From: Flavobacteriales bacterium UBA7468
GTDB lineage: Bacteria > Bacteroidota > Bacteroidia > Flavobacteriales_D > Crocinitomicaceae
Length of the DNA: 64,000 bases
Assembly: GCA_002478565.1 (NCBI GenBank)
Contig: DLPC01000004.1
Span: 1-64,000 of the forward strand
Direction: 5' to 3'
The notes beneath the pieces are model-generated. The model was given only the letters and a program-made list of their open reading frames with translations, had not been told where the DNA came from and did no database searches. Positions 25,299-33,681 of the stretch are shown one piece after another. The position numbers and the translations under genes were made by a program. Each line of letters starts with the position of its first letter. Positions within the stretch are counted from its first letter, which is position 1.

Positions 25299-26339
25299 TT
25301 GGAACGGATTTTAATCTTTGGCGCGGGCCTTGCAGGCACTTGTTTGGCGCATCAATTAATGCGCCGAGGGCAACATGTTCATCTTATTGATTCAGGTGAA
25401 AATCATTCAAGTAGCATTGCGGCGGGCATGGTTAATCCCATGGTATTCAGAAGGATGAATAAGTCATGGCGTCTTGATGAGTTTTTGCCAGAGGCGCAAG
25501 CATTTTATCAGGAGATTAGCCAAGAAATTGGTGAAGAACTTTACCACCCAATAGTGATTCGTCGTTTTTTTTCTTCCCTACAAGAAAGACAAATGTGGGA
25601 GCAACGTCAAGTACAGATTGAGTACTCGGCGTATTTAAATCCGCTTTCTGAGGAAGACCTGGCGCATCAGGGTGCACACAATTCATTTGGAAGTGGTCGG
25701 GTGAAAAATGCTTTTTGGATCAATGCCGCCAAATGGGTAGAAGCGAATGCTGCCTTTTTTCAGCGCAATGGCATGTTGCGCACCGAGGCATTTGACCCTA
25801 ATTTGTGGAATCCGCAAGCCAAGACATACGGTAATATTACCTACGATAAGGTCATTTTTTGCCTTGGCTATCAACAAAAATCAGAAGCTACTTTTTCGTT
25901 CTTGCCTCTTCAACAAACGAAAGGTCAAACCTTAACAATTAAAAGTGAACAGATTCAATCCAAAGAATCATTGAACAGAAAGTGTTTTGTTTTACCGCTT
26001 GACAACCAGCATTACAGAGTAGGCGCTACCTACGAATGGAACAATGCAAGCTTGGAAATCACAGAAGCCGGGCGCAACCAATTAATTGAAATGTTGTCAA
26101 GTTTAGGCAGCTATGATTACGAAATATTGGAGCAAAAAGCAGGCATTAGACCAACTGTTTTAGACAGGCGCCCTTTAATGGGAGAGCACCCTGAATATCA
26201 AGGAGTTTACATCTTTAACGGACTCGGCACCAAAGGATACATGATGGCCCCAACTTTAGCAAAAGAGTTGGCTTCATTTATGCTCGATCAAAAACCATTG
26301 CATCCGGAGACGAACATTCAAAGATTTACAGCGATTTAG
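25299..26339 (+). CDS. FAD-dependent oxidoreductase (D-amino-acid oxidase family)
   Basis: A 346-residue flavoprotein with the N-terminal dinucleotide motif FGAGLAGTCLAHQL and the HLIDSG end of the second strand. AAGMVNPM and the C-terminal GLGTKGYMMAP block place it in the DAO/glycine-oxidase/MnmC-C superfamily. The closest characterised relatives oxidise secondary or primary amines; the substrate here cannot be told. The start is a TTG at 25299, 8 nt after comF. No partner methyltransferase domain is fused, unlike MnmC. Confidence 0.82.
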   Translation: MERILIFGAGLAGTCLAHQLMRRGQHVHLIDSGENHSSSIAAGMVNPMVFRRMNKSWRLDEFLPEAQAFYQEISQEIGEELYHPIVIRRFFSSLQERQMWEQRQVQIEYSAYLNPLSEEDLAHQGAHNSFGSGRVKNAFWINAAKWVEANAAFFQRNGMLRTEAFDPNLWNPQAKTYGNITYDKVIFCLGYQQKSEATFSFLPLQQTKGQTLTIKSEQIQSKESLNRKCFVLPLDNQHYRVGATYEWNNASLEITEAGRNQLIEMLSSLGSYDYEILEQKAGIRPTVLDRRPLMGEHPEYQGVYIFNGLGTKGYMMAPTLAKELASFMLDQKPLHPETNIQRFTAI

Positions 26340-26352
26340 AGCTTATTTCCGT

Positions 26353-26383
26353 CTTGTTATATGGCATAGTTTGCTTACTTTTG
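26353..26383 (+). promoter_or_regulatory. lepA promoter
   Basis: CTTG (26353-26356), 19 nt, then TACTTTTG (26376-26383): a near-complete Bacteroidota promoter. Only 6 nt separate the -7 box from the lepA ATG at 26390, implying a leaderless mRNA and ruling out the upstream ATG at 26354. Confidence 0.6.
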
Positions 26384-26389
26384 TTGCCT

Positions 26390-28186
26390 ATGAATCACAT
26401 CCGCAATTTTTGCATTATTGCCCATATCGATCACGGTAAAAGCACCCTTGCAGACCGCCTTTTACAAACTACCGGAACCATTTCAGATCGAGAAATGCAA
26501 GCCCAGGCACTTGACGACATGGATCTTGAACGCGAACGCGGCATTACCATCAAGTCTCATGCGATTCAAATGAATTATAAATTTGAAGGTCAAGAGTATA
26601 TTCTAAACCTCATCGATACTCCAGGGCACGTTGACTTTTCTTACGAAGTGTCGCGCTCAATCGCAGCATGTGAAGGCGCCTTGCTCATCGTCGATGCCTC
26701 GCAAGGAATCGAAGCACAAACTATTTCTAATCTCTATCTTGCTCTTGAGCACGACCTCGAAATCATCCCAATTCTCAATAAAATGGACCTTCCTGGCGCC
26801 ATGCCTGAAGAAGTATCAGACCAAATTATTGACCTCATTGGTTGCGATCAAGAAGACATCATTCCAGCATCCGGAAAGACCGGATTAGGCGTAGATAAAA
26901 TTCTCGAAGCTGTTGTTAAGCGCATTCCTGCACCAAAAGGTGACGAAAACGCCCCGCTTCAGGCCATGATTTTTGACTCTGTATTTAATCCATTCCGCGG
27001 TATTATTGCTTATTATCGCGTAAAAAACGGGGTGCTTAAAAAAGGACAAAAGGTCCGCTTCCTAAATACCGGCCGCGACTACAACGCCGACGAAGTCGGA
27101 ATTCTTAAAATGGACCTTTCTCCTAAAAATGAAGTAAGGGCTGGTGATGTTGGCTATATCATTTCAGGAATTAAAGCTGCCAATGAAGTCAAGGTAGGAG
27201 ACACCATTACTGGGTCAGAAAACCCTTGTGAAACTGCGATCAAAGGATTTGAAGATGTCAAACCGATGGTCTTCGCTGGTATTTATCCAGTCGATACCGA
27301 AGACTACGAAGAGTTGCGCTATTCAATGGAAAAGCTACAACTAAACGATTCTTCCCTCGTATTTGAACCAGAGTCTTCTGCTGCACTTGGCTTTGGCTTT
27401 CGCTGTGGTTTCTTAGGAATGCTGCACATGGAGATCATCCAAGAACGTCTCGAGCGCGAATTCAACATGACAGTGATCACCACCGTGCCTAACGTGTCGT
27501 ACAAAGCTTACATGAAGAAAGACCCAGATGAAGTTTTGGTGGTCAATAATCCTTCTGAACTTCCTGATCCATCAGGGATGGACCGCATTGAAGAGCCATA
27601 CATCAAAGCGCAAGTGATTACCAAAACTGAATATGTAGGTTCTGTAATGACCCTATGTATTGAAAAGCGAGGCGAACTCAAAAATCAAGTTTATCTTACT
27701 CAAGACCGCGTTGAAATCACATTTGAAATGCCGCTTGCTGAAATCGTCTTCGATTTCTACGATCGCCTCAAGTCTGTTTCACGAGGTTATGCTTCATTTG
27801 ACTACCATCCAATTGGCTACCAAGAATCAGATTTAGTAAAAATGGACCTCTTGCTCAACGGCGAGCAGGTCGATGCACTCTCTGCATTAGTGCACCGCAG
27901 CAACGCCTTTGATCTGGGTAAGAAAATCTGCATCAAACTCCGAGAACTTATCCCGCGTCAGCAGTTTGAAATTCCAATCCAAGCTGCAATCGGTGCCAAA
28001 GTGATTGCCCGAGAAACCATTAAGGCCTTGCGCAAAGATGTAACAGCCAAGTGTTACGGTGGTGATATCACCCGTAAAAGAAAGTTACTTGAAAAACAAA
28101 AAGCAGGAAAAAAACGCATGCGTCAAGTTGGCAAGGTAGAAGTGCCACAAGAAGCATTTTTAGCTGTTCTCAAACTCAACGATTAA
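26390..28186 (+). CDS. lepA: Elongation factor 4 (LepA)
   Basis: A 598-residue translational GTPase that acts on ribosomes during initiation and stalled elongation. The G1 motif AHIDHGKSTLADRL is at residues 9-22, followed by RGITIKSH (G2), DTPGHVDFSYE (G3) and NKMDLPGA (G4). The C-terminal LepA-specific domain is recognised in CYGGDITRKRKLLEKQKAGKKRM. The start at 26390 is set by the family N-terminus and by the promoter just before it. It is followed by a cytochrome pair on the same strand. Confidence 0.97.
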   Translation: MNHIRNFCIIAHIDHGKSTLADRLLQTTGTISDREMQAQALDDMDLERERGITIKSHAIQMNYKFEGQEYILNLIDTPGHVDFSYEVSRSIAACEGALLIVDASQGIEAQTISNLYLALEHDLEIIPILNKMDLPGAMPEEVSDQIIDLIGCDQEDIIPASGKTGLGVDKILEAVVKRIPAPKGDENAPLQAMIFDSVFNPFRGIIAYYRVKNGVLKKGQKVRFLNTGRDYNADEVGILKMDLSPKNEVRAGDVGYIISGIKAANEVKVGDTITGSENPCETAIKGFEDVKPMVFAGIYPVDTEDYEELRYSMEKLQLNDSSLVFEPESSAALGFGFRCGFLGMLHMEIIQERLEREFNMTVITTVPNVSYKAYMKKDPDEVLVVNNPSELPDPSGMDRIEEPYIKAQVITKTEYVGSVMTLCIEKRGELKNQVYLTQDRVEITFEMPLAEIVFDFYDRLKSVSRGYASFDYHPIGYQESDLVKMDLLLNGEQVDALSALVHRSNAFDLGKKICIKLRELIPRQQFEIPIQAAIGAKVIARETIKALRKDVTAKCYGGDITRKRKLLEKQKAGKKRMRQVGKVEVPQEAFLAVLKLND

Positions 28187-28204
28187 ACCTCTAAACCCAA
28201 CAAT

Positions 28205-28633
28205 ATGAATATTTTAGTAAGTGCGCATTCTGGACTTCGTTGGATTGCATTGATCCTTTTGTTATTGGCAATTTACAATGCCTTCACGGCGAATAATTAC
28301 GAAAAGAAGCATCGTTTGGTCAACATGTTTGCCATGATTTCACTGCATACCCAATTGTTAATTGGTTTGGCTCTTTATTTCACTTCTGCAAAAGTACAGT
28401 TTACGGAAGGTTGGATGAAAGTTGCCATGTATCGCTTCTATGGGATGGAACATTTAATGGGCATGCTTATTGCCATTGTTTTGGTAACAATAGGCCATAG
28501 CAAGTCGAAAAAAGCAACAGAGAGCGCTGCCAAGTTTAAGGCCATTAAATTATGGTATGTTTTGGCACTCATTCTTATTTTAGCTTTCATCCCTTGGCCT
28601 TTCAGAACAGCATCAGGAGCAGGATGGTTCTAA
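28205..28633 (+). CDS. Small four-helix membrane protein, cytochrome-b-like annotation in relatives
   Basis: A 142-residue protein with four predicted helices (about 10-28, 42-60, 80-97, 115-132). Histidines H8, H48, H83 and H98 lie at or near membrane faces and could ligate heme. Similar Bacteroidota proteins are often labelled cytochrome B, and I recognise the HSGLRW start and GAGWF end, but heme binding has not been shown to my knowledge. The stop codon overlaps the start of a cytochrome c gene, which supports a joint redox role. Confidence 0.6.
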   Translation: MNILVSAHSGLRWIALILLLLAIYNAFTANNYEKKHRLVNMFAMISLHTQLLIGLALYFTSAKVQFTEGWMKVAMYRFYGMEHLMGMLIAIVLVTIGHSKSKKATESAAKFKAIKLWYVLALILILAFIPWPFRTASGAGWF

Positions 28634-28953
28634 GAATTCTTACCTTTTTATCTGGATTTTTACTGGTGTTTTCATGTCAAAACACCTCGAGCCATGAGAC
28701 AACGCAAGCCCAAGAAACGCCAGCCGAAAAAGCAGCAAGTCTCTACTCGATGCATTGTGCGCAGTGCCACGGAGAAGATGGTAAACTCGGATCTAGCGGC
28801 GCTAAAGACTTAAGTAAATCACAGCTCACGGATAACGAAATAATCCAAATGATTAAAAAAGGCAAGAATGCGATGCCGCCTATGGAAGCATTGCTTGAAA
28901 CCCAAGAAAATATAAGCCTTGTTGCTAAACACGTTAAAGGATTGCGCAAATAA
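28624..28953 (+). CDS. Monoheme cytochrome c lipoprotein
   Basis: A 109-residue class I cytochrome c. The lipobox LLVFSC puts a lipid anchor at C18. Heme attachment is C45-A-Q-C48-H49, and methionine in NAMPPM (M84 or M87) can be the distal ligand. The start at 28624 lies inside the last codons of the preceding membrane protein gene. It probably passes electrons in the periplasm, anchored to a membrane. Its stop overlaps the hflX start by 1 nt. Confidence 0.88.
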   Translation: MVLRILTFLSGFLLVFSCQNTSSHETTQAQETPAEKAASLYSMHCAQCHGEDGKLGSSGAKDLSKSQLTDNEIIQMIKKGKNAMPPMEALLETQENISLVAKHVKGLRK

Positions 28954-30140
28954 TGGAAGGCCATGTAACCGTTGATGCCGTAGAAGAACGCTGTGTACTC
29001 GTTGGGGTAATTACCTCAGAAGTCACAGAAGAGGTCGCACAAGAACACCTCGATGAACTCGAGTTCTTGGCCGAAACCGCCGGTGCTATTACAGTAGAGA
29101 AATTCTTCCAAAAATTGCCCTATCCAAATCCACGTACTTATGTAGGAAGCGGAAAGCTTGAAGAAATCAAGCAGTACATGAAAGCGCTTGACATTGAATT
29201 GATCATTTTTGATGATGAATTGAGCCCGTCTCAGCTGCGCAATATTGAAAGAGAATTAGAATGTAAAGTATTGGACCGAACCATTTTAATCCTCGACATT
29301 TTCGCGAGTCGTGCCCGAACTTTTCATGCCAAAACACAAGTAGAGTTGGCGCAATTGCAATACATGCTGCCACGCCTTACCCGCATGTGGACCCACCTTG
29401 AAAGACAAAAAGGGGGAATCGGTTTGCGTGGTCCGGGAGAGTCTCAGATTGAAACAGACCGCCGAATCATTCAACAGCGCATTGCGTTAATGAAAGAGCG
29501 TTTGCGCGAGATTGATAAGCAAATGACCGTTCAAAGAAGCAACCGCGGCCAGTTGGTGCGTGTGGCGCTAGTGGGCTACACCAATGTTGGAAAAAGCACC
29601 ATCATGAACTTATTGTCAAAGTCTGATGTTTTTGCCGAGAACAAACTATTTGCAACACTAGATACTACGGTCCGCAAGGTTGTGATTGACAACATGCCGC
29701 TCTTGCTAACAGACACTGTTGGTTTCATCAGAAAGCTACCGCAACAATTAATGGAATCATTTAAGTCAACGCTTGATGAAGTTCGCGAAGCTGATTTACT
29801 AGTCCATGTGCTTGATATTGCACACCCAAATTTTGAAGAGCATTATGAGGTTGTCAATGAAACCCTGAATGAAATTGACAAAACCGAGAAGCCAACGATT
29901 ATTGTTTTTAACAAAATCGATGCTTACCAACCGCCGCAAGCCGATCTCAATGAGCTCGAGGAAGACATTCGCACACTTGATTCTTTGAAAAAGTCCTGGA
30001 TGTCCAAGATGGGTAAAACAAAATGCGTCTTTATTTCAGCGACAGATAAACAAAATGTAGAGGAGTTGCGCGAAGTGTTATACCACGAGGTAAAGGAGAT
30101 TTTTAAAATACGATACCCGTACAATAACTTCCTGTACTAG
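28953..30140 (+). CDS. hflX: Ribosome-associated GTPase HflX
   Basis: A 395-residue GTPase that splits stalled 70S ribosomes under stress. The glycine-rich linker GGIGLRGPGE (about 152-161) and RARTFHAKTQVELAQL precede the G domain with Walker A GYTNVGKST (about 211), DTVGFIRKLP and NKID. Family length is normal. It begins at the cytochrome c stop (TAATG) and converges on rnr with a CTAG stop overlap. Confidence 0.95.
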   Translation: MEGHVTVDAVEERCVLVGVITSEVTEEVAQEHLDELEFLAETAGAITVEKFFQKLPYPNPRTYVGSGKLEEIKQYMKALDIELIIFDDELSPSQLRNIERELECKVLDRTILILDIFASRARTFHAKTQVELAQLQYMLPRLTRMWTHLERQKGGIGLRGPGESQIETDRRIIQQRIALMKERLREIDKQMTVQRSNRGQLVRVALVGYTNVGKSTIMNLLSKSDVFAENKLFATLDTTVRKVVIDNMPLLLTDTVGFIRKLPQQLMESFKSTLDEVREADLLVHVLDIAHPNFEEHYEVVNETLNEIDKTEKPTIIVFNKIDAYQPPQADLNELEEDIRTLDSLKKSWMSKMGKTKCVFISATDKQNVEELREVLYHEVKEIFKIRYPYNNFLY

Positions 30141-32281
30141 GACACAAGATCAAGATCTATTTGTCTTTTACGCGTGCTAACTTGATCAATTTTCACTTTA
30201 ACGCGGTCACCAAACTGAAAAGTGCGCTTTGTTTTGGCACCAACAATTTGGAATTTTTCTTGGTCGAAATAAAAGCGGTCGCCTGGAATTGCCATCATTG
30301 GGACCATCCCCTCACAATAAATATCATCCATCCGAACAAACATGCCGTGTTCAGCAATTCCTGAAATGGTCCCTTCAAAAACTTCACCAACAAAATCGTG
30401 TGCAAATACAGATTGAAAGTACTTTGTTGATTCGCGCTCTGCTTCTGCAGCTTTGCGTTCATTCTTTGAGATTCTTTGACAGATAGCACCTAATTCAGCA
30501 CCGTATTTATGCTTTTTGGTGGTGAGGTCTTCTTGTAAAATGCGATGCACTACTAAATCGGCATAACGGCGAATAGGCGAGGTGAAATGTGTGTAATGTT
30601 TGAATGCCAGGCCGTAATGGCCAATATTTAAGGTGTCGTAACTGGCTTTTGCCATGGAGCGAATGGCCATTGATTGCACCAAAGAGAATTCGTTTTCACC
30701 TCTTATTTCTTCGAACAATTCGTTGAGATTTTTGGCGATGTTGAGCGGATCATGGATGTCTACTTTATGGCCAAATTTTTCGATGAAAACAGCAAAAAGT
30801 TGCATCTTAGATGGATCCGGTGTGTCGTGTACTCGGTAAATCATAGGGAAATTCTCTTCGCCTTTTTTTCTAGGGGAGAGCCTTTCAGCCACTTTTCTGT
30901 TGGCAAGTAACATGAACTCTTCAATGAGTTTATGAGCGTCTTTGGACGTTTTAATTACCACGCCGGTTGGATTTCCGTTTTCGTCAAGTTTGAAACGTTG
31001 TTCTTCGGATTCAATACTTAGCGCACCATCTTTGAGCCGTTTACTTCTGTATTGCTTAGCGAGGGTATCTAGTTTTCTGAGTTCGGTAGCATGATCTCCA
31101 TCTTTACCTTCAAGAATTTCTTGTGCTTCTTCATAAGTAAATCGTCGGTCTGAATGAATCACTGTTTTTCCAAACCATTCTCGGAGTATTTTACCTTTTT
31201 CATCGATTTCAAAAACGGCAGAAAATGCAAATTTATCTTCATGAGGGCGCAAAGAACAAGCTAAGTTACTGAGCTGTTCGGGCAGCATGGGGACGACTCT
31301 GTCAACTAAATACACAGAGTTAGAACGCAACAGTGCTTCTTGATCCATAGCAGATCCTGGGCGAACATAATGGCTTACATCTGCGATATGCACACCAACT
31401 TCAATGTTCCCATTTTCAAGTGTTTCAAATGAGATGGCGTCGTCAAAATCTTTGGCGTCGAAGGGGTCAATAGTAAAAGTAAGAATTGGACGGAAATCGC
31501 GGCGTTGGGCCACTTCTTTTGGATCAAGTTCAAGCCCAACTTGTTCTGCTTCAAGCATCACTGCATCAGGAAATACCGGATTAATGCCTTGATTGTATAA
31601 AATCGAGAGCATTTCGGTTTCGTTGTTACCCGATTTACCAAGCCTGACAAGTACTTCGCCATAAGGCTTATTGGCAGATTGCGGCCATACTGTAATCTTG
31701 ACAAGCGCCTTTTCACCGTGTTGAGCACCATTTAGCTTTTCTGTGGGAATTTTAATTTCAATTCCTGAACGGGCATTATCTGGCACCATGAGGGCGTCAT
31801 TTTGACGTATCTGGATGGTTCCTACGAACTGAATGCGTTCTCTTTCAGTAACTTGTGTAATAGCACCTTCGTCACGGCTAGGGCCTTTTTTAAAAACCCG
31901 CACTTTTACTTTGTCGCCATTTAGTGCTTGGCCAATATTGCTGGGAGATATATAGATGTCTTTTTCGTGCCCTTCAACCGTAACAAATCCGGCGCCTTTT
32001 TGCGTTACGGAAATGGTTCCTTCTAGTGGATGGTTTGCTTCTCCTAATTTGAAGGTGTGATGATTGATCCTTTGGATGGCTTTTTTTGAGGCCAACACAG
32101 ATAGTGAGTCAAAGACGACTTGTCTGGAACGAGGATCTCGGGCATCGAGAAGAGTTGCAATTTGTTTGTGGGTGAGCTCGACTCCGGGGTTTTGCTCAAA
32201 AACACGCATAACGAGACTGGTGATGCCAGCTTTCTTACGGGGTGCTTCGTTGGGGGTGTGTTTGGGTTTACGTTTGGACAT
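30137..32281 (-). CDS. rnr: Ribonuclease R
   Basis: A 714-residue 3'-5' exoribonuclease of the RNB family. An N-terminal winged-helix region is followed by cold-shock domains, the catalytic RNB signature DPFDAKDFDDAIS (around 273-285) with its metal-binding aspartates, and a C-terminal S1 domain beginning near VFEGTISGIAEHGMF. It degrades structured RNAs and takes part in RNA quality control. The start overlaps the stop of the upstream T9SS protein gene by 1 nt. Confidence 0.96.
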   Translation of the reverse strand: MSKRKPKHTPNEAPRKKAGITSLVMRVFEQNPGVELTHKQIATLLDARDPRSRQVVFDSLSVLASKKAIQRINHHTFKLGEANHPLEGTISVTQKGAGFVTVEGHEKDIYISPSNIGQALNGDKVKVRVFKKGPSRDEGAITQVTERERIQFVGTIQIRQNDALMVPDNARSGIEIKIPTEKLNGAQHGEKALVKITVWPQSANKPYGEVLVRLGKSGNNETEMLSILYNQGINPVFPDAVMLEAEQVGLELDPKEVAQRRDFRPILTFTIDPFDAKDFDDAISFETLENGNIEVGVHIADVSHYVRPGSAMDQEALLRSNSVYLVDRVVPMLPEQLSNLACSLRPHEDKFAFSAVFEIDEKGKILREWFGKTVIHSDRRFTYEEAQEILEGKDGDHATELRKLDTLAKQYRSKRLKDGALSIESEEQRFKLDENGNPTGVVIKTSKDAHKLIEEFMLLANRKVAERLSPRKKGEENFPMIYRVHDTPDPSKMQLFAVFIEKFGHKVDIHDPLNIAKNLNELFEEIRGENEFSLVQSMAIRSMAKASYDTLNIGHYGLAFKHYTHFTSPIRRYADLVVHRILQEDLTTKKHKYGAELGAICQRISKNERKAAEAERESTKYFQSVFAHDFVGEVFEGTISGIAEHGMFVRMDDIYCEGMVPMMAIPGDRFYFDQEKFQIVGAKTKRTFQFGDRVKVKIDQVSTRKRQIDLDLVS

Positions 32282-33030
32282 TAGTGTCTGACAACGAGTT
32301 TGCGTGTAATGGATTTGGAACCAGGGGCTTCAAAAACCAAAAAATAAACGCCACTGTTGAGGTCACTTACATTTAGCTTGCGATTTCCGTAGAGTACTTC
32401 TCGAGAAATGATATTACCCAAGGCATCCATCATTTTAAGTTGCAGCTGCTCTGATCCGGTAAATTGAATATTCACGTATTCTGTGGAAGGGTTCGGTGCT
32501 ACAGTGATACTGATTTCTTCTTTAACTACCGGTTTAATACTCGCAGTGTAGTCAACGATGAGGTCTACTGAGTCGAGCATTGAGAGCCCGTTGGTAGTGA
32601 TATAATAGCGATAGTGGGCTTGGCCGTAAGCATTGTCTTCGGGGTCAGTGGTAATTTTAAGCTTCGCATATTCTGTAGGCAACAATGCAACAGCACCTTG
32701 GTTAGCTGGGGTGGTCCAAGGATTAGAATTCATTTGAGAAGAGGAATAACAGGTGCCTCCGAAAGGATCAGTAGCATGGCCCCAACAAAGTTGTTCGTTC
32801 CAGTTGTTAGGAATGATAAGCTTTTTGCGAGAAACACGCCAATTGACATTTTGTCCAGTCTCGTTGATTACGTGAAACTGTATGTCGAAAGCGGCGCCAC
32901 TAGTGACTGCTACACTGTGTGCTTGACCTGAAATATCGGCAGTTTGACCATCAAGATGAATAACAATACCATCTTGAGACAAAGCAAAAAGACTTACTGA
33001 TAAGAAAAGAGAGAGAAATAAAGCCTTCAT
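32281..33030 (-). CDS. T9SS type A sorting-domain secreted protein
   Basis: A 249-residue exported protein with a signal peptide (about 1-18, LFLSLFLSVSLFALS). The middle is a beta-sandwich of unknown function with C-W-G-H and G-T-C-Y motifs near residues 83-96. The C-terminal 75 residues are a type A sorting domain (VAPNPSTEYVNIQF through SGVYFLVFE and RKLVV), which targets the protein to the outer membrane surface. The start at 33030 is fixed by a perfect promoter just upstream, excluding an in-frame ATG at 33078. It is co-oriented with rnr. Confidence 0.85.
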   Translation of the reverse strand: MKALFLSLFLSVSLFALSQDGIVIHLDGQTADISGQAHSVAVTSGAAFDIQFHVINETGQNVNWRVSRKKLIIPNNWNEQLCWGHATDPFGGTCYSSSQMNSNPWTTPANQGAVALLPTEYAKLKITTDPEDNAYGQAHYRYYITTNGLSMLDSVDLIVDYTASIKPVVKEEISITVAPNPSTEYVNIQFTGSEQLQLKMMDALGNIISREVLYGNRKLNVSDLNSGVYFLVFEAPGSKSITRKLVVRH

Positions 33031-33048
33031 GTAAAATTCGTATTTGTT

Positions 33049-33079
33049 CAAAAATAAGGTTTTCATCGCAGTATACAAA
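33049..33079 (-). promoter_or_regulatory. Promoter of the T9SS protein gene
   Basis: On the minus strand, TTTG (33079-33076), 19 nt, TATTTTTG (33056-33049): a perfect consensus pair, 18 nt before the ATG at 33030. The best-formed promoter in the window. Confidence 0.7.
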
Positions 33080-33090
33080 ATTTAAGCCAT

Positions 33091-33121
33091 TTTTTCCATC
33101 GCGGCTTTTTTTATACTTTTG
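33091..33121 (+). promoter_or_regulatory. Promoter of the tlpA-rpoN operon
   Basis: TTTT (33091-33094), 19 nt, then TACTTTTG (33114-33121). The -7 element is perfect and the -33 matches three of four bases. It lies 40 nt upstream of the thioredoxin-like gene and back to back with the promoter of the minus-strand T9SS protein gene. Confidence 0.45.
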
Positions 33122-33161
33122 AAAGCGGCAAGGTATTTGTCTAGAACTCAAAAATTCAAAC

Positions 33162-33677
33162 ATGAAAAACATTCTATTTTCTCTAATTGCAGCCTTTCTA
33201 ACCACTCAAGCAACTGCTCAGGACACTCAGATTGAAACCACACCCGCCAAAAAAGTACCAGCAGTGAAGCTAGTAGACATGAAAGGTAAGGCTGTAAATA
33301 CGGCAGAATTAACTGCCAATGGGCCAGTTATTATTAGTTTTTGGGCAACTTGGTGTGCACCCTGCAAGAAAGAACTCAACACCGTACATGAGCTTTATGC
33401 GGATTGGGTTGAAGAAACTGGTGTAACCCTGGTTGCAGTTGCTATTGATGATGAAAAAACAAAAAGTCAAGTACCAGTTTATGTGAATGGAAAAGCATGG
33501 GATTACGTCGTATTGATGGATCCCAATTGGGACTTCAAAAGAGCCATGGGCGTCAATAATGTGCCACATACTTTTCTAGTCGATAAAGACGGTAATATTG
33601 TTTATTCTCACAATAATTACGCGCCAGGTGATGAAGAAAAATTGTACCAAGAATTGCTCAAATTGAGCGGAAAATAA
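33162..33677 (+). CDS. TlpA-family periplasmic thioredoxin
   Basis: A 171-residue exported thioredoxin-fold protein. Signal peptide at about 1-19 (cleavage after ATA). The redox motif is C65-A-P-C68 in WATWCAPCKKE, and the cis-proline motif is NVPHTFLVD. It likely keeps cysteines reduced in the periplasm. It is the first gene of a seven-gene operon; the next gene starts 4 nt after its stop. Its neighbours, an outer-membrane-type barrel with a cysteine pair and a CxxC lipoprotein, are plausible redox partners. Confidence 0.9.
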   Translation: MKNILFSLIAAFLTTQATAQDTQIETTPAKKVPAVKLVDMKGKAVNTAELTANGPVIISFWATWCAPCKKELNTVHELYADWVEETGVTLVAVAIDDEKTKSQVPVYVNGKAWDYVVLMDPNWDFKRAMGVNNVPHTFLVDKDGNIVYSHNNYAPGDEEKLYQELLKLSGK

Positions 33678-33681
33678 GCGC

